Numbered from the stretch's first letter, positions 8,071 to 16,540 are shown. The stretch: DNA of 64,000 nucleotides from Trebonia kvetii (GCF_007827045.1 NZ_RPFW01000005.1:453835-517834); one strand, 5' to 3'. Translations and numbers: made by a program. The notes: a model not told the origin generated them from the letters alone.

Positions 8071-8538
8071 CCAGTCGGCAAGGTCAAGCACGGACTGGAG
8101 CAGGTTGTACCCGGCGGGAATTGGCGCCTGCGGCATGGACGACAGCATCCGCAGCTTGCGCCGGGCGATGCGCCACGTACCGCCGTCCTCGTGCAGCCGG
8201 TCACGGAACAGCACTTCGGCCCGGTTGATGTAGCCGGGCTTGTCCTTCATCGTCCAGCGCACCCACCCGTAGCAGGTGGCCCAGATTCCGTGGCTGTCCT
8301 CGCCGACCACATGGTTGGTGATCTCGTGCACCGTCCACGCGCAGGTGTCGTGGAACGGGATGAAGTTCTCCAGCCACGCTTCCATGCCGTCGAATGTGCT
8401 GTGCGGGTAGTCGGCCTGCACATCAGGGGTGAAGACGGTGCGGAACAGTTCCCAGTCGCGGGCGTCGATCGCCAGCGCATACCCGTTCTGCAGCCGCATC
8501 GCCTCCACGGCTACCCTGCTCAAATCGCTGGCCGGCAT
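8065..8538 (-). CDS. SnoaL/NTF2-like protein
   Basis: A 157-residue protein with the SnoaL_4-type fold: helix EAMRLQNGYALAIDARDWELFRTVF, strand TPDVQADYPHSTFDGMEAWLENFIPFHD, and paired strands WTVHEITNHVVG and GTWRIARRKLRML. Members include ketosteroid isomerases and ring-dioxygenase-like beta proteins; the acidic/histidine residues in the pocket (Asp, His in the middle strands) are compatible with acid-base catalysis, but the reaction is not known. ATG 8538 is the start. The HsaA-like gene lies 59 bp upstream on the same strand, so the two are probably co-transcribed, with a 15-bp minisatellite between them. Confidence 0.78.
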   Translation of the reverse strand: MPASDLSRVAVEAMRLQNGYALAIDARDWELFRTVFTPDVQADYPHSTFDGMEAWLENFIPFHDTCAWTVHEITNHVVGEDSHGIWATCYGWVRWTMKDKPGYINRAEVLFRDRLHEDGGTWRIARRKLRMLSSMPQAPIPAGYNLLQSVLDLADWT

Positions 8539-8549
8539 CGCAACCTCCA

Positions 8550-8609
8550 GGTTCAGCCCGCCGAGTCTCAGACCGCGGAATCTCAGGCCGCGGAAGCTCA
8601 GCCCGCGGA
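8550..8609. repeat. 15-bp minisatellite, four units
   Basis: Four imperfect 15-bp units run head to tail at 8550-8564, 8565-8579, 8580-8594 and 8595-8609, with core CTCAG-CCGCGGA. The array spans the gap between two genes and includes the stop codon and last codons of the HsaA-like gene (stop at 8598-8600). Confidence 0.85.
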
Positions 8610-9740
8610 GTCCTCGCTCAGGATGGCGGTGCCGACCGGGCCGTAGGCGCTGCGGGCGGACAGCATGTAGTGCTGGGTGACGGCGCGCACGTCGCGCAGC
8701 CGGCGCTGCAGCGGGCAGGACTCGAACAGCCCGGTGGTGCCGGAGATGCTGTAGGCGCCCTCGACGACGGTCGCCGCCACCGACGCCGCCCGCGACAGGC
8801 GGGCGCGCCTGATGATCGTCGCGGTGTCGTCCGGCGGGCCGAACGCCACGCTTGCCTGGTCATCGCGGGCGACCTGGTGCAGCAGCGTCCGCGCCATGTA
8901 CAGGTCGGTGGCCAGCTGGCCGGTCATGTACTGCGCGACCGGGTCCTGCGCGAGCTTGCTGCGCGAGGTGGCCGGGATCTTGTTGCGGGCGATACCAGTG
9001 ATGTCGTCGAGCGCCGCCTGGGCGATCCCGATGGCGACGGCGGCGAACTCAGAACCGAAGCGGGCGCCGAGTTGCCGCTGGTCGAGCGGATGCCGGGCGA
9101 CCTTCGGCAGCTCGGCGAAGGTTCCGGTCCACTCTTCGGGTACGAACAGGTCGCTGACCACCACGTCGTTGCTCGAGGTCCCCTTGAGCCCGCTCACGTG
9201 CCAGACGTCGTCGATCTGCACCTGGCTGGCGGGGACCACGCCGAGCCTGGTGCCTGACCCGTCGTCGAGCACGCCGTGGATGCAGATGTAGTCGGCGTTG
9301 TTGGAGCCGCTGGCGAACGACCACCGGCCGCTGAAGCGGAACCCGCCCTTGTCCCGCACCGCCTTGCCTGTCGGGTTGATCACGCCGGAGTGGATGACGT
9401 CGGGGCCGTCGGCGAAGATCTTGTCGTAGGTGTCCTGCGGCAGGTACGCGTAGAAGCTCGGTCCCTCAGAGCCGACCGCCGCCACCCAGGCGACCGAGGC
9501 GTCGGCCCTGGCCAGCTCCTCGATCACGGTCAGGCCCTCATCCGGCCACATCTCGTCACCGCCGTGCGAGCGCGGCACGTACCGCCGGAAGACGCCAGCA
9601 GTCCGCAGCTTCTCCGTGAGGTCACGCGGCACCGCCCGCGCCTGCTCGATCTCCTCGGCACGCGCGCTGATTTCTGGCAGCAGCGCCCGCACGTTGCCGA
9701 GCACGCTGCTTTGCGGCTGAGATGCTGCGTTTTCAGTCAT
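8598..9740 (-). CDS. HsaA-like flavin-dependent monooxygenase
   Basis: A 380-residue protein of the acyl-CoA-dehydrogenase-fold monooxygenase group (HsaA, 4-hydroxyphenylacetate 3-monooxygenase-like). Characteristic segments are ALLPEISARAEEIEQARAVPRDLTEKLRTAGVFR at the N-terminus, GGFRFSGRWSFASGSNNADY, and DDVWHVSGLKGTSSNDVVVSDLFVPEEW. In steroid degradation HsaA hydroxylates the phenolic secosteroid 3-HSA to the catechol, using reduced flavin from HsaB; a candidate HsaB is at 19165-19728. I chose ATG 9740 because GAGGAAG precedes it by five bases; two in-frame starts upstream lack such a site. Promoter region 9741-10008 is shared with the divergent IclR gene and holds three palindromic sites. 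The C-terminus falls in a minisatellite. Confidence 0.85.
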   Translation of the reverse strand: MTENAASQPQSSVLGNVRALLPEISARAEEIEQARAVPRDLTEKLRTAGVFRRYVPRSHGGDEMWPDEGLTVIEELARADASVAWVAAVGSEGPSFYAYLPQDTYDKIFADGPDVIHSGVINPTGKAVRDKGGFRFSGRWSFASGSNNADYICIHGVLDDGSGTRLGVVPASQVQIDDVWHVSGLKGTSSNDVVVSDLFVPEEWTGTFAELPKVARHPLDQRQLGARFGSEFAAVAIGIAQAALDDITGIARNKIPATSRSKLAQDPVAQYMTGQLATDLYMARTLLHQVARDDQASVAFGPPDDTATIIRRARLSRAASVAATVVEGAYSISGTTGLFESCPLQRRLRDVRAVTQHYMLSARSAYGPVGTAILSEDSAG

Positions 9741-9822
9741 TGGCTTCCTCATCGTGTCGCCACGCCAAACACTATTCACCAAGCGCGAAGCTACCGTGGC
9801 CGCCCGCCGGTGTCACGCTGGC

Positions 9823-9841
9823 CGTTCTGCTAGGCGGGACG
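9823..9841. promoter_or_regulatory. Candidate IclR operator, 7-5-7 palindrome, site 1
   Basis: CGTTCTG-CTAGG-CGGGACG: half-sites of type CGTYCYG separated by five bases. Fourteen of 19 positions plus spacer features recur at 17152-17170, and a weaker version lies at 13839-13857. It lies between the HsaA-like gene and the IclR gene. Confidence 0.55.
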
Positions 9842-9882
9842 CAGTTGCCCCGGCTCGGGCGGCCAGGCCAGCTTCCAGCAAG

Positions 9883-9896
9883 ACTGACTGGTCGGT
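9883..9896. promoter_or_regulatory. ACYGAC palindrome, site 1
   Basis: ACTGACTGGTCGGT fits the 14-bp consensus ACYGACYRGTCRGT at every position. It lies in the HsaA-like/IclR divergent promoter. Confidence 0.7.
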
Positions 9897-9973
9897 CAGG
9901 CTGGCCGGGACGACTCGTAAGCTTTTGACCACGTCAGTGCATTGCGGTCGCCGTCTGGGTGTTCTTATTATGT

Positions 9974-9987
9974 ACTGACCAGTCAGT
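9974..9987. promoter_or_regulatory. ACYGAC palindrome, site 2
   Basis: ACTGACCAGTCAGT, a perfect consensus copy, 21 bp before the IclR start codon and embedded in an AT-rich promoter-like stretch. Binding here would be expected to block IclR transcription. Confidence 0.75.
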
Positions 9988-10008
9988 GAAGACGGAGGTG
10001 ACCAGGTA

Positions 10009-10857
10009 GTGGCTGCGCTTCAGTACCCAGGTGGCTCGTCCGCGGTCCGGCGCGGAAACGTCCGGCCGATCGGCAAAGCGAACCAAGACATGGAAGACGA
10101 CGGCCAGGCGAGCACGGTGGTGGGCCGGCTCGAGGCCATCCTCGCCTCGTTCGACGGCTGCGACCATTCCCTGGGCCTGAGCGAGATCAGCCACCGGGTC
10201 GGCCTGCCCAAGTCGACCGTGCACCGGCTGGCCAACCAGCTGTGCGCGGTGGGCTGGCTGGAGCGGAACAGCGGCGGCTACCGGGTCGGGCTCAGGCTGC
10301 TCGAGCTCGGCAGCGTCGCCCTCCAGCGGACCGGGCTGCGCGAGGCCGCGTTCAAGCACCTGCACTCCCTCGCCCTGCGCACCGGCCTGGTGGTGCACCT
10401 CGGCATCCTCGACCAGGGCGAGGTGGTTTACCTCGACCGGGTGAGCACCACCCGGGTTTCGCTGCCCACCCGGGTCGGCGGCCGCCAGCCCGCCTACTGC
10501 ACCGCGCTCGGCAAGGTGATGCTGGCGTTCGAGGACCCGGCCCGCCAGGCGTCGGCGCTCTCCGGCATGCGGCGCCGCACCGAGTTCACCGTCATCGAGC
10601 CGCGGGCGATCCAGGCCAGCCTGGACAGCGCGCGGCAGACCGGTATCGCCTACGACAGGGAAGAGGCCTACAAGGGCCTGGGCTGCGTCGCGTCCCCCAT
10701 CCGCAGCGGCGACCGGGTCATCGGCGCCGTCTCGGTGACCGGGCCGATCGCCAGGATCCGGGCGCATTCCCTGGTCCACGAGGTGCGGAACACCGCCGCC
10801 GCCGTCTGGTCGGGCGACGTCGTCCCGCTGCCCCGCCCGCTGGCCGCCGCCCGCTAG
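10009..10857 (+). CDS. IclR-family transcriptional regulator
   Basis: A 282-residue IclR protein. The winged helix-turn-helix covers roughly residues 38-95 (VVGRLEAILASFDGCDHSLGLSEISHRVGLPKSTVHRLANQLCAVGWLERN), followed by the GAF-like effector domain with GRQPAYCTALGKVMLAF and the Cys-containing YKGLGCVASPIRSGDRVIGAVSVTG. IclR proteins often regulate aromatic meta-cleavage genes, which fits the hsa-like genes on both sides. GTG 10009 gives the longest product with GGAGG about 11 bases upstream; ATG 10090 (MEDDGQAST) is an alternative that starts nearer the conserved domain. Its promoter bears both palindrome families described here. Confidence 0.92.
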   Translation: MAALQYPGGSSAVRRGNVRPIGKANQDMEDDGQASTVVGRLEAILASFDGCDHSLGLSEISHRVGLPKSTVHRLANQLCAVGWLERNSGGYRVGLRLLELGSVALQRTGLREAAFKHLHSLALRTGLVVHLGILDQGEVVYLDRVSTTRVSLPTRVGGRQPAYCTALGKVMLAFEDPARQASALSGMRRRTEFTVIEPRAIQASLDSARQTGIAYDREEAYKGLGCVASPIRSGDRVIGAVSVTGPIARIRAHSLVHEVRNTAAAVWSGDVVPLPRPLAAAR

Positions 10858-10898
10858 CCCCGCGCTGCCGCTATCCGATAACAGCAAGAAGCGTCCCG

Positions 10899-10924
10899 CG
10901 CGACCAGCCCGCCCGCGGGTCGCG
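10899..10924. terminator. Weak hairpin between convergent genes
   Basis: CGCGACC and GGTCGCG form a 7-bp stem around a 12-base interval, between the IclR stop (10857) and the HsaF stop (10974). A terminator role is plausible by position only. Confidence 0.35.
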
Positions 10925-10973
10925 GTGACCCGGAGGAGTCACCACGCACCCGTTCGGACCGATCGGTTTGGTG

Positions 10974-11999
10974 TTACTTGCGCTGGGCGAGGCCCACCGC
11001 GATCTCGATGAGCTGGTCTTCCTGGCCGCCGACGAGCTTGCGGCGGCCGGCCTCGATGAGGATCTCGGCGCCGGACACGCCGTACTTGTTCGCCTGGATC
11101 TCCGCGTGCTTGAGGAAGCTTGAGTACACGCCGGCGTAGCCCATGGTGAGCGAGAGCCGGTTCAGTTCGGGCGGGTTGCTCGCGAGGACCGGCGCGACGG
11201 TTTCCTCGGCGGCGTCGATGATCTTCACGGTGTCGATGCCGGTCTTGATGCCGAGCCGCTCGGTGACCGCGGCGAACGCCTCGACCGGCGTGTTGCCCGC
11301 CCCGGCGCCGAAGCGGCGGGTGGAACCGTCGATCTGCTTGGCGCCCGCCCGGGCGGCGAGCACCGAGTTGGCCACGCCGAGCCCGAGGTTCTCGTGGCCG
11401 TGGAAGCCGACCTGCGCGTCGTCGCCGAGCTCGGCGACCAGCGCGGCGATCCGCTCGCTGACCCCGTCCATGATCAGCGAGCCTGCCGAGTCCACCACGT
11501 AGACGCACTGGGCGCCGGCGTCGGCCATGATCCGCGCCTGCTTCGCCAGCACCTCGGGGGGCTGGCTGTGTGCCATCATCAGGAAGCCGACCGTTTCGAG
11601 GCCGATGCTGCGGGCCACCTTGAAGTGCTGGATGGAGATGTCGGCCTCGGTGCAATGGGTGGCGATCCGGCAGACCGAGGCGCCGTTGCCGGCCGCCTGG
11701 CGGATGTCGTCGGTGATGCCAAGGCCCGGCAGCATCAGGAACGCGATCTTGGCCTGCCTGGCGGTCGCCACGGCGGTGGAGATCAGGTCCTGGTCGGGCA
11801 CGGCGCTGAAGCCGTAGTTGAACGAGGAGCCGCCAAGGCCGTCGCCGTGCGTCACCTCGATGACCGGCACGCCGGCTCCGTCGAGCGCGGCCACGATGGT
11901 CCGCACGTTCTCGATGGTGAACTGGTGCCTGATGGCGTGCGAGCCGTCGCGCAGTGAGGAGTCGGTGACGCGGACATCGAGGTCTGCGCTGTATGACAT
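10974..11999 (-). CDS. hsaF: 4-hydroxy-2-oxovalerate-type aldolase (HsaF-like)
   Basis: A 341-residue DmpG/BphI/HsaF aldolase. The TIM-barrel N-terminus has VTDSSLRDGSHAIRHQFT (catalytic Arg and metal Asp in LRDG), the GFHGHENLGLGVANS metal-binding His pair, and a C-terminal DmpG communication domain (PPELNRLSLTMGYAGVYSSFLKHAE). It splits a 4-hydroxy-2-oxoacid into pyruvate and an aldehyde that is channelled to the partner dehydrogenase HsaG. The gene is last of three (HsaE, HsaG, HsaF), 21 bp after HsaG, the same order as in the mycobacterial cholesterol locus. A GGAGACC site precedes the ATG. Confidence 0.95.
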   Translation of the reverse strand: MSYSADLDVRVTDSSLRDGSHAIRHQFTIENVRTIVAALDGAGVPVIEVTHGDGLGGSSFNYGFSAVPDQDLISTAVATARQAKIAFLMLPGLGITDDIRQAAGNGASVCRIATHCTEADISIQHFKVARSIGLETVGFLMMAHSQPPEVLAKQARIMADAGAQCVYVVDSAGSLIMDGVSERIAALVAELGDDAQVGFHGHENLGLGVANSVLAARAGAKQIDGSTRRFGAGAGNTPVEAFAAVTERLGIKTGIDTVKIIDAAEETVAPVLASNPPELNRLSLTMGYAGVYSSFLKHAEIQANKYGVSGAEILIEAGRRKLVGGQEDQLIEIAVGLAQRK

Positions 12000-12020
12000 G
12001 AATGGGGTCTCCTGTCCGGC

Positions 12021-12920
12021 TTAGGCGCGCGCGGCGAGGATCCGCGTGGCGAACCCTTCCCCGACCCTGGTGGCGGCGGCGGTCATGATGTCGAGGTTGC
12101 CCGAGTACGGCGGCAGGAAGTCCCCGGCGCCCTCCACTTCGACGAACACCGCGACGCGGGCGCGACCGCCGCTCATCGGCGTGGGGTCGTCGAACTGCGG
12201 CTCGGTGCGCAGCCGGTAGCCGGGCACGTAGGCGGCGACGTCGGCCGCGATCTCCTTGATGGAGGCGGCGATGGCGTCCCTGTCGGCGTCGGCCGGGATC
12301 GCGCAGAAGATCGTGTCCTGCATCAGCATCGGCGGCTCGGCCGGGTTCAGGATGATGATGGCCTTGCCGCGCTGCGCGCCGCCGATCGTCTCCACGCCCC
12401 GCGCGGTGGTCTTGGTGAACTCGTCGATGTTGGCCCTGGTGCCGGGGCCCGCGGACGGGGACGCGACGCTGGCGACGATCTCCGCGTACTCCACCGGGAC
12501 GATGCGGGATACCGCGTAGACCATCGGGATGGTCGCCTGGCCGCCGCAGGTGATCAGGCTGACGTTGGGCGCGCTCGTGTGCTCGCCGAGGTTGACCGCG
12601 GGGACCACCGCCGGGCCGAGCGCGGCGGGCGTGAGGTCGACGGCCTGGATGCCGCGCTCGGCGTACTTCGGCGCGTTCTCCCGGTGCACGTAGGCGGAGG
12701 TGGCCTCGAAGACCAGGTCGGGGCGCTCGTTGGCGAGCAGCCAGTCCACGCCCTCGGCGGTGGCGGTCAGGCCGTGGTCCGCTGCCCGCTTCAGCCCGGG
12801 GCTGTCCGGGTCGATGCCGATCATCCAGCGCGGCTCGATCACGTCCGAGCGGAGCAGCTTGTACATGAGGTCGGTGCCGATGTTGCCCGACCCGACGATC
12901 GCGGCGGTGGCCTTGGTCAC
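12021..12920 (-). CDS. hsaG: Acylating aldehyde dehydrogenase (HsaG/DmpF-like)
   Basis: A 299-residue CoA-acylating acetaldehyde/propionaldehyde dehydrogenase. The NAD-binding AAIVGSGNIGTDLMYKLLRS is at the N-terminus and the catalytic cysteine is in SLITCGGQATIPMVYA. The interface region PSAGPGTRANIDEFT and FLPPYSGNLDIMTAAA are typical of the partner that binds the aldolase. It oxidises the aldehyde released by HsaF to acyl-CoA. In steroid catabolism this is propionyl-CoA. GTG 12920 is preceded by AGGGAAG at six bases. It lies 27 bp after HsaE. Confidence 0.95.
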   Translation of the reverse strand: MTKATAAIVGSGNIGTDLMYKLLRSDVIEPRWMIGIDPDSPGLKRAADHGLTATAEGVDWLLANERPDLVFEATSAYVHRENAPKYAERGIQAVDLTPAALGPAVVPAVNLGEHTSAPNVSLITCGGQATIPMVYAVSRIVPVEYAEIVASVASPSAGPGTRANIDEFTKTTARGVETIGGAQRGKAIIILNPAEPPMLMQDTIFCAIPADADRDAIAASIKEIAADVAAYVPGYRLRTEPQFDDPTPMSGGRARVAVFVEVEGAGDFLPPYSGNLDIMTAAATRVGEGFATRILAARA

Positions 12921-12947
12921 GGTGTCTTCCCTGTTGCTCGAAGCCGG

Positions 12948-13748
12948 CTAGTTGAACTCGGCGGTCACGGAGCCGAGCCCGGCGAACTCGGCGCGGAAGC
13001 TGGTGCCTGGTGTCGCGTCGATCGCTCTGGTGCACGACCCCGGGATAATAAGGTGCCCGGCCTCGAGCTTCACCCCGAAGCCGGCCACCTTCCGTGCCAG
13101 CCAGGCCACGCACCAGGTCGGGTTGCCGAGCACCGCGCTCGTGTTGCCACGGGCGACCTCCTGGTCGCCGGAATACAGCACCGCGTCGATGTTGGCCAGG
13201 TCGATGCCCGCGGCGGCCAGCTCGGCCGGCGTCCGGCGGGCCTCGCCGAGGATGACCCCGGCCGAGGACGCGTTGTCGGCGATCGTGTCGGGTAGCTTGA
13301 TCTGCCAGTTGGTGATCCGGCTGTCGATCAGCTCCAGGCTCGGCACGATGTACTCGGTGGCGGCGAGGACGTCTTCCTCGGTGCAGCCCGCGCCGGGCAG
13401 CGGGGCGCCGAGAATGTAGCCGATCTCGACCTCGATCCGCGGGTAGCAGTACCCCCCCGCCGCGATCGGCGTCTCCTGGCTGAGCACCATCGAGTCCAGC
13501 AGGTGTCCGTAGTCGGGCTCGTCGACGCCCATCATCTGCTGCATGACCGGGGAGGACAGGCCGACCTTGTGCCCGCGCACCCGGGCGCCCGCGGCGATCT
13601 TCCGCCGGATGTTGATCAGCTGGATCTCGTAGGCGTCCACCACGTCGATGCCGGGGAACGACTCGGTCAGCGGGTCAACCGGCGCCATGTCCCGCTCCGC
13701 CGCCCAGAGCAGTCCGGCCGCGGTCGAGCGCTGGGTGCTATCGAGCAT
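12948..13748 (-). CDS. hsaE: 2-hydroxypentadienoate-type hydratase (HsaE-like)
   Basis: A 266-residue member of the 2-keto-4-pentenoate hydratase/FAA-hydrolase-like family (MhpD, HsaE). Signature regions are RVRGHKVGLSSPVMQQMMGVDEPDYGHLLDSM, the acidic metal ligands in RIEVEIGYIL, and LGNPTWCVAWLARKVAGFG. It hydrates the dienoic acid released by the HsaD hydrolase, giving the aldolase substrate. ATG 13748 was preferred because GAGATGG lies upstream; ATG 13763 is in frame but has no ribosome site. It is the first gene of the leftward operon and is divergent from the KstD-like gene, exactly as hsaE and kstD are arranged in mycobacteria. Confidence 0.93.
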   Translation of the reverse strand: MLDSTQRSTAAGLLWAAERDMAPVDPLTESFPGIDVVDAYEIQLINIRRKIAAGARVRGHKVGLSSPVMQQMMGVDEPDYGHLLDSMVLSQETPIAAGGYCYPRIEVEIGYILGAPLPGAGCTEEDVLAATEYIVPSLELIDSRITNWQIKLPDTIADNASSAGVILGEARRTPAELAAAGIDLANIDAVLYSGDQEVARGNTSAVLGNPTWCVAWLARKVAGFGVKLEAGHLIIPGSCTRAIDATPGTSFRAEFAGLGSVTAEFN

Positions 13749-13838
13749 CGGTGTCCATCTCATTCGTTGCGGTGTCGGGCGGCCTCAATTTAGCCCGCAC
13801 GGCAGGCCGGTGAAATGGCTATTTCCCGCTCAGTGGGA

Positions 13839-13857
13839 CGTCCCGGTCACTGGAACA
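13839..13857. promoter_or_regulatory. Candidate IclR operator, 7-5-7 palindrome, site 2
   Basis: CGTCCCG-GTCAC-TGGAACA, a degenerate match to half-sites CGTYCYG. It overlaps a 17-bp block (13831-13847, CAGTGGGACGTCCCGGT) that recurs with one change at 17201-17217. Location: HsaE/KstD divergent promoter. Confidence 0.5.
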
Positions 13858-13870
13858 TGGCTCTTGCCCG

Positions 13871-13889
13871 CCTAGCGGCCGTCGCTAGG
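13871..13889. promoter_or_regulatory. Perfect 7-5-7 palindrome upstream of KstD
   Basis: CCTAGCG-GCCGT-CGCTAGG, arms seven bases, spacer five, 35 bp before the KstD GTG. The geometry equals that of the other candidate IclR sites although the arm sequence differs. It could be an operator or a transcription-start structure. Confidence 0.45.
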
Positions 13890-13923
13890 CTGGCAGAACT
13901 TACTATCTGCATGGAGGCATCCA

Positions 13924-15657
13924 GTGGCGGAGAGCCCTGTGTCGGCAAGCTCGGTGTCCGGGAATTCCGCGCCCGGAATTTCTGATTCCAAGTGGGACGA
14001 AATCTTCGACGTGGTGGTGGTCGGCAGCGGCGGCGGCGCGCTGGCCTCCGCACTGCTCGCCGCCCGCGGCGGCGCGAGCACCCTGGTCGTCGAGAAGGAC
14101 GAGTTCTTCGGCGGCACGACCGCCGTGTCCGGCGGCGACATGTGGATACCGAACAACCGCTTCGTCAAGGACCGGGACTCGCGGGAAGATGCGCTGAAGT
14201 ACATCCGGCGCCTGTCGGACGGCCGCGCCTCCGACCCCGAGCTGCAGGAAGTCTACGTCGACACCGCCCCAGAGATGCTCGAGTACCTGATCGAGACGAC
14301 CGGGTACGACTCCGAGCCGCACATTCAGCTCGACGACTACTACTCGGTGATCGGCGACCGCATCCCCGGTGTCAGGCACTTCCCGCGCACCTGCGCGGTC
14401 AAGCCCTACCCGGCCGGCGCGGAGCTCGGCGAGGAACTCGCGCGGAAGATCGCCTCGGGCCCGTGGATCCCGCCGCAGGAGGTCAGCTTCCCCGAGCAGC
14501 GGCGTGGCCAGGTCGGAGCCGAGGAACTGGCCAAGCGGCAGCGCGAAATCTGGCGGGCCAAGGGTGGCGGGCTGATCGCCCCGCTGATGAAGGGCGTGAT
14601 TGACGCCGGTGGCGAACTGCGCGCATCCACCCCCGCGGTCGAGCTGGTCACCGACGGCGCGGGCGCGGTGGTTGGCCTGGTGGTCGAGGGCCCGGACGGC
14701 ACCCGCCGGATCGGTGCCCGCCGCGGCGTCGTGCTGGCTTGCGGCGGCTTCGACCACAACGCCGAGATGGTCAAGACGTTCATCGGGTACGAGGTCAAGC
14801 CGGTGACGCCGGCGCCGAACACCGGTGACGGGCACCAGATGGCGATGGCCGTCGGGGCCAAGCTCGGCTCGATGAACACCTTCTTCGGGTACGGCGTCGT
14901 CTACGAGCCGTGGGACAAGGGCCGGGACGGCAAGCCGGTACCGCAGATGATGATGGGCCTCGGGCCGGGGTCGATCATCGTCAACCAGCACGGTAACCGC
15001 TTCATGCACGGCGGTTACACCTACAACGACTTCTCCCACCCGTTCGGTTACTTCGACCAGCGCAACCCGGGGTTCACCAACCAGCCCCCCGGTTGGATCA
15101 TCTTCGGCCAGGACGTCATCGACTCGGGCATCATCGGGTCCAAGCCGGGCATCGCGATGAGCCTGACCGGCCCCGACGGCGAGGAAGCGCCCGACTGGCT
15201 CAAGATGGCGGGCTCGGTCCGCGAGCTGGCGGAGCAGACCGGCATCGACCCGGACGCGCTCGAGGCGACCGTCGAGCGGTACAACACCTACGCCGAGAAG
15301 GGCGAGGACCCCGACTGGGGCGACCCCGGGCAGACGCACGTGCTCACCGGGCCAGACACGGTGAACCGCAAGCCGATCACCGGCCCGACCTTCGGCGCCA
15401 TCCAGCAGTGGCCCGGCACCCTTGGCACCAACGGCGGCCTGCGCATCGACAAGGACGCGCGCGTGCTCGGCTACCGGACGCCGGTCATCGACGGGCTCTA
15501 CTCGGCGGGCAACACCGCCGCCTCGGTGCTTGGCGCGATCTACGGCGGCGGCGGCAGCTGCATCGGCCCAAGCGTGACGTTCGGCTACATCGCCGGCCGC
15601 CACCTAGCCGGCAAGCCGTCGCGGGACATCGGGACTGTGAAGGGGAGTGGCCAGTGA
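13924..15657 (+). CDS. KstD-like FAD-dependent 3-ketosteroid delta1-dehydrogenase family
   Basis: A 577-residue flavoprotein of the KstD/fumarate-reductase group. The dinucleotide-binding motif VVVVGSGGGALASALLAARGG lies near residues 38-58, followed by EKDEFFGGTTAVSGGDMWIPNN. The C-terminal YSAGNTAASVLGAIYGGGGSCIGPS contains the Tyr-x3-Gly arrangement of the KstD active site (Tyr487/Gly491 in the rhodococcal enzyme), and GYTYNDF sits at the substrate side. KstD introduces the ring-A 1,2 double bond that triggers B-ring opening. GTG 13924 has GGAGG six bases upstream. The stop overlaps the HsaD-like start (GTGA), so both are coupled. The exact substrate cannot be told; other delta1-dehydrogenating or 3-keto reductases share the fold. 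Confidence 0.87.
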   Translation: MAESPVSASSVSGNSAPGISDSKWDEIFDVVVVGSGGGALASALLAARGGASTLVVEKDEFFGGTTAVSGGDMWIPNNRFVKDRDSREDALKYIRRLSDGRASDPELQEVYVDTAPEMLEYLIETTGYDSEPHIQLDDYYSVIGDRIPGVRHFPRTCAVKPYPAGAELGEELARKIASGPWIPPQEVSFPEQRRGQVGAEELAKRQREIWRAKGGGLIAPLMKGVIDAGGELRASTPAVELVTDGAGAVVGLVVEGPDGTRRIGARRGVVLACGGFDHNAEMVKTFIGYEVKPVTPAPNTGDGHQMAMAVGAKLGSMNTFFGYGVVYEPWDKGRDGKPVPQMMMGLGPGSIIVNQHGNRFMHGGYTYNDFSHPFGYFDQRNPGFTNQPPGWIIFGQDVIDSGIIGSKPGIAMSLTGPDGEEAPDWLKMAGSVRELAEQTGIDPDALEATVERYNTYAEKGEDPDWGDPGQTHVLTGPDTVNRKPITGPTFGAIQQWPGTLGTNGGLRIDKDARVLGYRTPVIDGLYSAGNTAASVLGAIYGGGGSCIGPSVTFGYIAGRHLAGKPSRDIGTVKGSGQ

Positions 15658-16514
15658 GCGACCTGCTGTCGTTCGAGGAGACCAGCCGGTACCTCGACAC
15701 GCCCAAGGGGAAGCTGCACTACCACGTGGCCGGCGACGGTCCGCCGCTGCTGCTGCTGCACGGATCGGGACCAGGCGTCAGCGGCTGGGCGAACTTCCGC
15801 GGCAACCTGCCGGTCCTCGCCCGCGAGTACACCACATACGTGCTCGACTTCCCCGGGTTCGGCAAGAGCTACTCGCCCGACGCCAACCCGCTGGCGGTGG
15901 GGCCTGCCGCGGTGCTCGACTTCCTCGACGGGATGGGTCTCGGCCCGCTGCCGGTCATCGGCAACTCGATGGGCGGCAACGTCGCCGCCCGGATCGCGGC
16001 CGAGCACCCGGACCTGATCACCCGGCTGGTCTGCATCGGCGGCGTCGGCCTGTCGCTGCTCAGCCCGTCACCACCGGAAGGCATCAAACTGCTGGTGGAG
16101 TTCGTCGAGAACCCGACCCGCGACCGCCTGGTGCAGTGGATGGAGTCGATGGTCTACGACACCGGCATCCTCACCGACGAGTTCGTCGAGTTGCGCTGGC
16201 AGTCGGCGACCGACCCGGACGCCCCGTCCGACATCAAGAAGCTCTACAACCGGCCGATGCTTGAGGCGATGCGCAAGGGGCGCGCGTTCGGCGCCGTCGA
16301 CGCGGTGTCGACGCTGACCAAGATCCAGGCGCCGACGCTGGTGGTGGTCGGCAGGGACGACCGGGTGACGCCGATGGAGGGCGCGCTCGCCGCCATGCGG
16401 CTCATCCGCCAGTGCGAGCTGCACGTCCTCTACGACTGCGGGCACTGGGCCATGATTGAGCGGAAGGACGAGTTCGAGAGCACCGTGCTCGCCTTCCTGG
16501 CCCGCGACAGGTAG
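15654..16514 (+). CDS. hsaD: Meta-cleavage product hydrolase (HsaD-like alpha/beta hydrolase)
   Basis: A 286-residue C-C bond hydrolase. The oxyanion region LLLLHGSGPGVSGWANFRGNLP is the classic MCP-hydrolase signature; the nucleophile elbow is GNSMGGN, the acid Asp is in VGRDDRVTPME, and the base His is in YDCGHWAMIE. It would cleave the ring-fission product made by the extradiol dioxygenase (17774-18661). GTG 15654 overlaps the KstD stop by four bases. It is followed by a strong terminator structure before the convergent cupin gene. Confidence 0.94.
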   Translation: MSDLLSFEETSRYLDTPKGKLHYHVAGDGPPLLLLHGSGPGVSGWANFRGNLPVLAREYTTYVLDFPGFGKSYSPDANPLAVGPAAVLDFLDGMGLGPLPVIGNSMGGNVAARIAAEHPDLITRLVCIGGVGLSLLSPSPPEGIKLLVEFVENPTRDRLVQWMESMVYDTGILTDEFVELRWQSATDPDAPSDIKKLYNRPMLEAMRKGRAFGAVDAVSTLTKIQAPTLVVVGRDDRVTPMEGALAAMRLIRQCELHVLYDCGHWAMIERKDEFESTVLAFLARDR

Positions 16515-16523
16515 TTGATTGCC

Positions 16524-16540
16524 GTCCGCCGAAGGCGGAC
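16524..16540. terminator. Small hairpin after HsaD
   Basis: GTCCGCC-GAA-GGCGGAC, perfect 7-bp stem with a three-base loop, 9 bp after the HsaD stop. It directly precedes the dispersed G-run repeat. Confidence 0.5.

Noticed and set aside
8550..8609. Possible CRISPR array from regularly spaced repeats
   Set aside because: The repeats are contiguous 15-bp units without spacers and no cas genes are nearby; it is a minisatellite.
10958..10967. ACCGATCGGT palindrome as an operator
   Set aside because: It lies downstream of both convergent genes, is short, and lacks the ACYGAC-N2-GTCRGT arms.
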